Origin: an uncultured Verrucomicrobiota bacterium
GTDB taxonomy: Bacteria > Verrucomicrobiota > Verrucomicrobiia > Limisphaerales > UBA1096
DNA: 7,703 nt
Direction: 5' to 3'
NCBI GenBank assembly: GCA_913050205.1
Contig: CAJXAU010000065.1
Location: 1 to 7,703 of the forward strand
Of this stretch, positions 5,961-7,703 are shown one piece after another. The stretch's first letter is position 1. Every line of letters begins with the position of its first letter. Both the position numbers and the translations under genes were made by a program. A model generated the notes under the pieces. That model worked only from the letters and a program-made list of their open reading frames with translations, was not told the DNA's origin and ran no database searches.

Positions 5961-6989
5961 ATGGCCAAGCCCGTAAAGCGGCCTGCCAGGGTAAAAGCCG
6001 GCAATGGGCATGTTCGTCGAGGAATCACCCCGGCGTCCATCCCGTTTCAAACTGCCGACGCGACGGTTCCCCGCTCGCCCCGGGTCGTTATTCCAACGGT
6101 GGGAACAGAGACTCCGCCCCGGACGCTCAGTCCGGGTGACGATCCACCTGGCTCGTACCGGGACGACAGAGACCACACGGCGGAGAAAATCTATTTCCGG
6201 GAGATTGGCCATTTCGACCGAATCTCACCCGAGGAGGAAATCCGCTTGGCCAAGCGCGTACAGCGGGGCGACGATGAGGCGCGGCAGCGAATGATTCACG
6301 CAAACCTACGTCTGGTCGTGAAGATCGCGCTGGACTACGAGGGGCTTGGCCTCCCGCTCTCCGATCTCATCAACGAGGGGAACATCGGGCTCATGAAGGC
6401 GGTCGAGCGGTTCGACCCGGCCAAGGGGGGCAAACTCTCGACGTACAGCTCTTGGTGGATCAAACAGGGGATCAAGCGGGCGTTGGCCAATCAGGGCAAA
6501 ACCATTCGCCTCCCGGTGCACTTGGTTGAAAAGATCGCCCGGATGCGTCGTGAACGGTTGCGGTTGCTGGACGACCTTGGTCGTGAGCCTACCGACGACG
6601 AGCTTGGCCAAGCGCTTGGTTTATCGCCCAGAAAAGTGTCACTCATGCGCCGCGTGTCCAAACGGCCGTCGTCGCTCGATGCCCCGCTGAGCGCGGAATC
6701 GATCACCGAATTGGGCGAACTGGTGCCTGACGAGGCGGCGACAATCCCGGATCGCGAATTGATCGACAACAATATGAGCTCACTGCTCCACGCACTGATC
6801 CGGTTGCTGCCGGACCGCGAGGTGGAAATTCTGACCCGACGGTTTGGTCTGGATGGCGACGAGACGGCGACGCTTGAGGAAATTGGCCAACAGTTTGGCG
6901 TGACACGGGAGCGCGTGCGGCAACTGCAAAACGCGGCACTGGCCAAGCTGCGCCAAAAGATCGACGAGTTGGAGAAAGCCCCGCAATAG
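5961..6989 (+). CDS. RNA polymerase sigma factor, RpoD/SigA family (sigma-70 group 1 or 2)
   Basis: The 342-residue product directs RNA polymerase to promoters. Residues 1-70 are a Pro/Arg-rich, probably disordered tail; no classical region 1.1 is seen. Region 1.2 is at about 76-105 (EKIYFREIG, EEEIRLAKRVQRGD). Region 2 is at 108-178, with MIHANLRLVVKIA, LSDLINEGNIGLMKAVERFD, and KLSTYSSWWIKQ where KFSTYA is more usual. Region 3 spans about 183-265 (TIRLPVHLVEKI, LGREPTDDELGQALGLSPRK). Region 4 is at 275-335, with the helix-turn-helix EEIGQQFGVTRERVRQLQ at 306-323. The short length and lack of region 1.1 fit a group 2 or compact primary sigma, so I withhold a symbol. Four palindrome cores fall within it. 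The next gene, apt, starts 36 nt downstream and is probably cotranscribed. Confidence 0.93.
   Translation: MAKPVKRPARVKAGNGHVRRGITPASIPFQTADATVPRSPRVVIPTVGTETPPRTLSPGDDPPGSYRDDRDHTAEKIYFREIGHFDRISPEEEIRLAKRVQRGDDEARQRMIHANLRLVVKIALDYEGLGLPLSDLINEGNIGLMKAVERFDPAKGGKLSTYSSWWIKQGIKRALANQGKTIRLPVHLVEKIARMRRERLRLLDDLGREPTDDELGQALGLSPRKVSLMRRVSKRPSSLDAPLSAESITELGELVPDEAATIPDRELIDNNMSSLLHALIRLLPDREVEILTRRFGLDGDETATLEEIGQQFGVTRERVRQLQNAALAKLRQKIDELEKAPQ
6243..6256. repeat. Palindrome copy CGCTTGGCCAAGCG in sigma region 1.2 codons
   Basis: A 14-bp perfect palindrome is read as CGC TTG GCC AAG CGC, giving RLAKR. This segment tolerates the sequence, since related sigma factors carry similar residues here. 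Confidence 0.95.
6599..6621. repeat. 23-bp stretch with the palindrome plus a partial second unit, identical to 3758-3780
   Basis: It is read on the plus strand as codons for ELGQALG in sigma region 3. The identical stretch in the TPR gene is read on the opposite strand and in a different frame, so shared protein ancestry cannot explain the match. Confidence 0.95.
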
Positions 6990-6997
6990 TCTCGACG

Positions 6998-7013
6998 CCG
7001 CTTGGCCAAGCGG
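6998..7013. repeat. 16-bp perfect palindrome CCGCTTGGCCAAGCGG before apt
   Basis: It is the longest single-unit version of the palindrome, placed 8 nt after the sigma stop and overlapping the apt ribosome-binding site by two bases (GG at 7012-7013). No T-tract follows, so it is not a standard terminator. In RNA, stem formation could compete with ribosome binding at apt; that is inference. Confidence 0.93.
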
Positions 7014-7017
7014 AGAG
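7012..7017 (+). promoter_or_regulatory. Ribosome-binding site of apt
   Basis: GGAGAG lies 8 nt before the ATG at 7026. It rules against the longer in-frame TTG start at 7002, which is part of the palindrome. Confidence 0.75.
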
Positions 7018-7025
7018 ACTGCGGC

Positions 7026-7562
7026 ATGGACTCGACCGACGTCACGCTGGAGGAACTGGAGGCGGCGATCCGCAACGTGCCGGACTTTCCGCAGGAGGGA
7101 ATTCAGTTTAAGGACATCACCCCGGTGCTGGGCAACGCCCGATTGCTCGACGGCAGCATCAGCCATCTGCTTGGGGAACATTCGCCTGAGACGGTGGACG
7201 TCGTCGCCGGGATTGACGCGCGCGGGTTCATCTTCGGCGCTGCGATGGCCCGCGAGCTGGGGGTGGGGTTCGTGCCGATCCGCAAGAAGGGCAAGCTCCC
7301 GTGGCAGACCCATGAGGAGAGCTACGACCTCGAGTACGGGAGCAATACCATCGCGATCCACACCGATGCCGTGACGAACGGGCAGCGGGTGCTGCTGGTG
7401 GACGATCTGCTGGCCACGGGCGGAACGGCCGCCGCCGCCGCAAACCTCGTGGCCAAGGCCGGAGGGAGGGTGGTGGAGTCGGTTTTCTTCATTGAACTGG
7501 GTTTTCTCGATGGCCGGGCCAAAATGGGCGATGTGCCGGTGAGGGCGTTGGTCAAGTATTGA
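7026..7562 (+). CDS. apt: Adenine phosphoribosyltransferase
   Basis: The enzyme salvages adenine: adenine plus PRPP gives AMP and pyrophosphate, in the cytoplasm. The product is 178 residues, typical for the family. NVPDFPQEGIQFKDITPVL at 17-35 is the characteristic N-terminal segment. AGIDARGFIFG at 61-71 and FVPIRKKGKLP at 82-92 are the base-binding and flexible-loop regions. LLVDDLLATGGTAAA at 123-137 is the PRPP-binding motif with its paired acidic residues. The C-terminus is intact. It lies 36 nt after the sigma gene with no terminator between, so an operon is likely; a probable terminator follows the stop. With guaB it makes a second purine-nucleotide gene in the window. Confidence 0.95.
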   Translation: MDSTDVTLEELEAAIRNVPDFPQEGIQFKDITPVLGNARLLDGSISHLLGEHSPETVDVVAGIDARGFIFGAAMARELGVGFVPIRKKGKLPWQTHEESYDLEYGSNTIAIHTDAVTNGQRVLLVDDLLATGGTAAAAANLVAKAGGRVVESVFFIELGFLDGRAKMGDVPVRALVKY

Positions 7563-7565
7563 ACT

Positions 7566-7600
7566 GGCCGCCACGGACGCATAGGGTGTCCGGCCTTTTT
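7566..7600 (+). terminator. Probable intrinsic terminator after apt
   Basis: Three nucleotides after the apt stop, GGCCG (7566-7570) can pair with CGGCC (7591-7595). Inside, GGACGC (7575-7580) can pair with GTGTCC (7586-7591) with one G-U; the two stems compete for one base at 7591. Five Ts follow at 7596-7600. It ends just before the miaB start, so it may act as a partial terminator or attenuator. Confidence 0.55.
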
Positions 7601-7603
7601 GGA

Positions 7604-7703
7604 ATGCCGAGCGTATTCATCAAGACATACGGTTGCCAAATGAACGAGCGCGACTCCGAGGCAGTCGCGGCGCAGTTGGTGGCCAAGGGCTACAGCATGG
7701 CGA
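7604..7703 (+). CDS. miaB: tRNA-2-methylthio-N6-dimethylallyladenosine synthase MiaB, 5' end only
   Basis: Only 33 codons are present before the right edge: MPSVFIKTYGCQMNERDSEA and a further 13. The VFIKTYGCQMNERDSE segment is the hallmark N-terminus of MiaB, a radical SAM methylthiotransferase that modifies A37 of tRNAs reading UNN codons. Cys11 would be the first ligand of the auxiliary iron-sulfur cluster in the UPF0004 domain. The radical SAM and TRAM domains lie outside the window. The ATG at 7604 has a GGA only 1 nt away and no proper Shine-Dalgarno. A GTG at 7586 in the same frame is possible but falls inside the terminator hairpin. Other methylthiotransferases such as RimO and MtaB share the fold but less of this exact sequence. 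Confidence 0.88.
   Translation, partial: MPSVFIKTYGCQMNERDSEAVAAQLVAKGYSMA

Larger units (their letters stand above)
335..6890. repeat. Other dispersed copies of the TTGGCCAA palindrome family
   Basis: Cores not listed separately are at 337-344 (lipoprotein signal), 2440-2447 and 2562-2569 (TPR region), 3616-3623 and 3658-3665 (coiled coil, 42 bp apart, which is two heptads), 6483-6490 and 6883-6890 (sigma). With the separately listed sites (cores 430-437, 442-449, 1828-1835, 3763-3770, 6246-6253, 6604-6611, 7002-7009) the total is 14. Half-sites GCTTGGC also occur at 2885-2891, 3334-3340, 4267-4273 and 6344-6350. The entry spans the outer limits of these unlisted copies; the DNA between is gene sequence. 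Confidence 0.93.

Noticed and set aside
428..7013. Motif copies as a CRISPR array, transposon ends or DNA-uptake sequences
   Set aside because: Spacing is irregular and copies lie inside intact essential-type genes; there are no target duplications or transposase, and known uptake sequences are not perfect palindromes.
6998..7013. Palindrome as an intrinsic terminator of the sigma gene
   Set aside because: The stem lacks a loop of normal size and no T-tract follows on either strand.
6780..7574. 264-codon minus-strand open frame opposite sigma and apt
   Set aside because: It spans two well-supported genes and their spacer in antisense, with no recognisable motif.

Overview
The window is a dense bacterial chromosomal segment with moderately high GC (about 55-60% by eye). 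It holds eight protein genes, two of them cut by the window edges, and about 300 bp of intergenic DNA. No gap exceeds 90 bp. I see no RNA gene, insertion sequence, CRISPR array or phage gene. Gene content and protein style point to Verrucomicrobiota or a close PVC-group relative. The hints are a secreted sialate O-acetylesterase, a coiled-coil/TPR periplasmic-type protein, a YjbQ protein and an RpoD-family sigma factor with a KLSTYSSWWIKQ region 2. This placement is inference (about 60% sure).

Layout. The left 5.9 kb reads on the minus strand. guaB (IMP dehydrogenase) comes first and ends in a probable weak terminator. A tightly spaced run follows: a large signal-peptide/coiled-coil/TPR protein, YjbQ, a sialate O-acetylesterase, and a partial lipoprotein with a calcium-loop-like DxDxDG motif that runs off the left edge. 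The right 1.7 kb reads on the plus strand. An RpoD-family sigma factor is divergent from guaB across an 86-bp spacer. It is followed by apt (adenine phosphoribosyltransferase), a probable intrinsic terminator, and the first 33 codons of miaB. guaB and apt are two purine-nucleotide genes flanking the sigma gene. The TPR-yjbQ-esterase-lipoprotein run has no obvious shared pathway beyond three exported products.

The most unusual signal is not a gene. The palindrome TTGGCCAA occurs 14 times in 7.7 kb, where roughly 0.1 is expected by chance. Ten copies extend to CTTGGCCAAG and seven to GCTTGGCCAAGC. Copies lie in six of the eight genes or their spacers, on both sides of the divergent region. They include a tandem pair forming a perfect 24-bp palindrome, a 16-bp palindrome abutting the apt ribosome-binding site, and a 23-bp stretch shared exactly by two unrelated genes. 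Copies inside genes always use a frame encoding LAK/LAN or LGQ/IGQ. This resembles the highly iterated palindrome HIP1 (GCGATCGC) of cyanobacteria, but with a different sequence. I do not know of a description of this motif, and that needs a literature and genome search.

Several gene starts were moved from the longest possible ORF: guaB, sigma and apt by Shine-Dalgarno position, and the esterase and TPR protein by signal-peptide position. Several longest-ORF starts are TTG codons, one of them created by the palindrome itself.
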